Positions 63,177-64,000 of a stretch of DNA of 64,000 bases are shown here, piece by piece; the first letter of the stretch is position 1, and each line of letters starts with the position of its first letter. The notes under the pieces were generated by a model that saw only the letters and a list, made by a program, of their open reading frames with translations, did no database searches and was not told the DNA's origin. A program made the position numbers and the translations under genes. The stretch is from Bacteroides sp. GTDB taxonomy: Bacteria; Bacteroidota; Bacteroidia; Bacteroidales; Bacteroidaceae. The stretch covers positions 1 through 64,000 of the forward strand of contig JAFUNS010000017.1 of assembly GCA_017472925.1 (NCBI GenBank), given 5' to 3'.

Positions 63177-64000
63177 TTATTCAAAGAAACCCAATATCGC
63201 TTTCATTATTCGAGTTCGTTTTTCTTCTCCAACTATGCTTTCCAAAGGAAAACCGAATACAAAAGTACGGTATTTATCATCCTTGTAAGCTATGGCTGCA
63301 CTATAATTACCTGGTGTATATATGAAAGTTGAATAAGCTCCGTTTACAGGAAGCAAACAGTCTGGAGCTGGAACGGCATAGGTCTTTTCATTAGGACGGA
63401 TGGGAAAATTATAGCTACTTCCTGCCCCTTGTACCTCGCCTGTCGTAATGTTTTTCAGACTACCTCCATAGGTGTATTTCAATATATTCTCTGTAAATAT
63501 TATTTCCTCGGGACTATTCATTTCACTACCTACATAAGATCCGCTTATCAATAATCGACCGCCGTTATTGGTGTAGTTCGTAAGATGTTCTTGCATAATT
63601 GGGCTGAAAGGTGCTTTTTCTGCTCCACGAATGATGTCAACAATAGGAAAATCGTTTATATTGACAAATCCACGTTCTATGGCTTTGTCACTACAAGATA
63701 TAAAGGAATGTCCTCCTGCAGCTTGAATCGCTTTCCCATGAATGAATGGATAATCGAATGTGTTTCCTGCTATTAACATCCCTTCTAATTCGATTCCGCT
63801 ATAACCTAATCCATCTTCGGTTTCTTTACCTATCCCTTGACGGTTGAAGTTTAATTGTGCACCACAATAAGCTGGAGTATTTATATAGGGTATACCGAGG
63901 TCTCCATTTAAATCAAATCCCTGATAGGTAGGTGTGTTGAATGATGCAGGACCGCTTGTCCGATTGAAACTATTGACAATCAGTATAGTTCCATGATTGT
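63177..64000 (-). CDS. Golvesin/xanthan-lyase-type secreted protein, C-terminal part, 5' end beyond window
   Basis: The reading frame is open from 64000 to the stop at 63177 (274 codons). The internal ATG at 63779 is not the start, because coding continues upstream with GTILIVNSFNRTSGP and GFDLNGDLGIPYINTPAYCG in frame. Together with NDFPIVDIIRGAEKAPFSP and GGRLLISGSYVGSEM this matches the C-terminal region of large Bacteroides proteins annotated as xanthan lyase or fibronectin type III/golvesin proteins. Such proteins carry an N-terminal amidase-like part and are secreted. Enzymatic activity is unproven for the family. Confidence 0.75.
   Translation of the reverse strand, partial: NHGTILIVNSFNRTSGPASFNTPTYQGFDLNGDLGIPYINTPAYCGAQLNFNRQGIGKETEDGLGYSGIELEGMLIAGNTFDYPFIHGKAIQAAGGHSFISCSDKAIERGFVNINDFPIVDIIRGAEKAPFSPIMQEHLTNYTNNGGRLLISGSYVGSEMNSPEEIIFTENILKYTYGGSLKNITTGEVQGAGSSYNFPIRPNEKTYAVPAPDCLLPVNGAYSTFIYTPGNYSAAIAYKDDKYRTFVFGFPLESIVGEEKRTRIMKAILGFFE

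Noticed and set aside
63177-63779. A complete 200-residue gene starting at 63779
   Set aside because: Coding similarity continues in frame upstream to the window edge, so this ATG is internal.

Overview
The window reads as a chromosome segment of a gut-type Bacteroidales bacterium (Bacteroides/Phocaeicola-like). The evidence is Bacteroidetes -33/-7 promoters (TTTG or TTG, about 20 nt, TAnnTTTG) in front of most transcription units, a TamA-like protein with a lipoprotein signal (TamL), CCDC81-HU/SPOR and DUF4296 proteins, a DksA-like protein that has lost its zinc cysteines, and gene orders typical of this order. Genus cannot be fixed from the sequence alone. Nearly all of the DNA is ordinary housekeeping genes; the left edge and a few intergenic regions carry the accessory or unexplained material.

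Layout. 1-1.15 kb: the N-terminal part of an ImmA/IrrE-type regulator/protease cut by the window edge, then about 680 bp of non-coding DNA with repeated TTCTCTACAT boxes. 1.15-7.7 kb: a transmembrane pseudokinase, an aminotransferase followed by a LolC/E-type permease, a Sel1-repeat protein and a catalase. 7.7-14.9 kb (minus strand): purU-hisH-hisA-hisF-hisIE-ftsE-lysC-lysA, interrupted by two kinds of intergenic repeat. 15-16.8 kb: tRNA-Asp and tRNA-Lys, cytidine deaminase, a radical SAM/SPASM protein. 16.9-22.7 kb: ileS, a dksA-like gene, lspA, a DUF4296 lipoprotein and a small protein. 22.7-26.9 kb: a SpoU-type methyltransferase divergent from tamL, a small protein and aquaporin Z. 27-31.4 kb: two identical tRNA-Lys genes, an MBL hydrolase, and the divergent uronate genes uxaC/uxaB. 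31.7-37 kb: a CbiA-like protein, DUF456, FHA and SPOR proteins, UDP-glucose dehydrogenase and a YkvA protein. 37-51.3 kb: a cellobiose-phosphorylase-like GH94 enzyme, two orphan hybrid-free histidine kinases, and a polysaccharide-export/GDP-fucose operon (SLBB-Wzz-gmd-fcl), then an RluA enzyme and a MaoC protein. 51.4-64 kb: a sialate O-acetylesterase, a porin with a Gate-domain membrane protein, an acyl-CoA synthetase, a DUF362 ferredoxin-like protein, an S41 protease, a YgiQ radical SAM protein and the C-terminal part of a golvesin/xanthan-lyase-type secreted protein.

The most interesting material is non-coding. (i) A 231-bp element at 47585-47815 is an internal deletion derivative of an IS4-type insertion sequence. 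It keeps the inverted repeats, the transposase promoter, the first codons and the last codons, and its promoter faces the polysaccharide-export operon. (ii) Three intergenic loci (11803, 31436, 55743) carry arrays of an AAAACGAYGTTTT palindrome in a strict 22-nt period. (iii) Two related GGGTTGC hairpin elements lie in inverted orientation at 55.2-55.6 kb. (iv) A long inverted repeat based on TAGGCACGGATTACACGG occurs twice. (v) Three minus-strand genes have a -7 box exactly 4 nt before the ATG, which predicts leaderless mRNAs. Protein-level oddities are the pseudokinase without catalytic aspartates and a CbiA-like amidotransferase whose nucleophilic cysteine is a glycine. No complete new multi-gene defence or biosynthetic system is visible.
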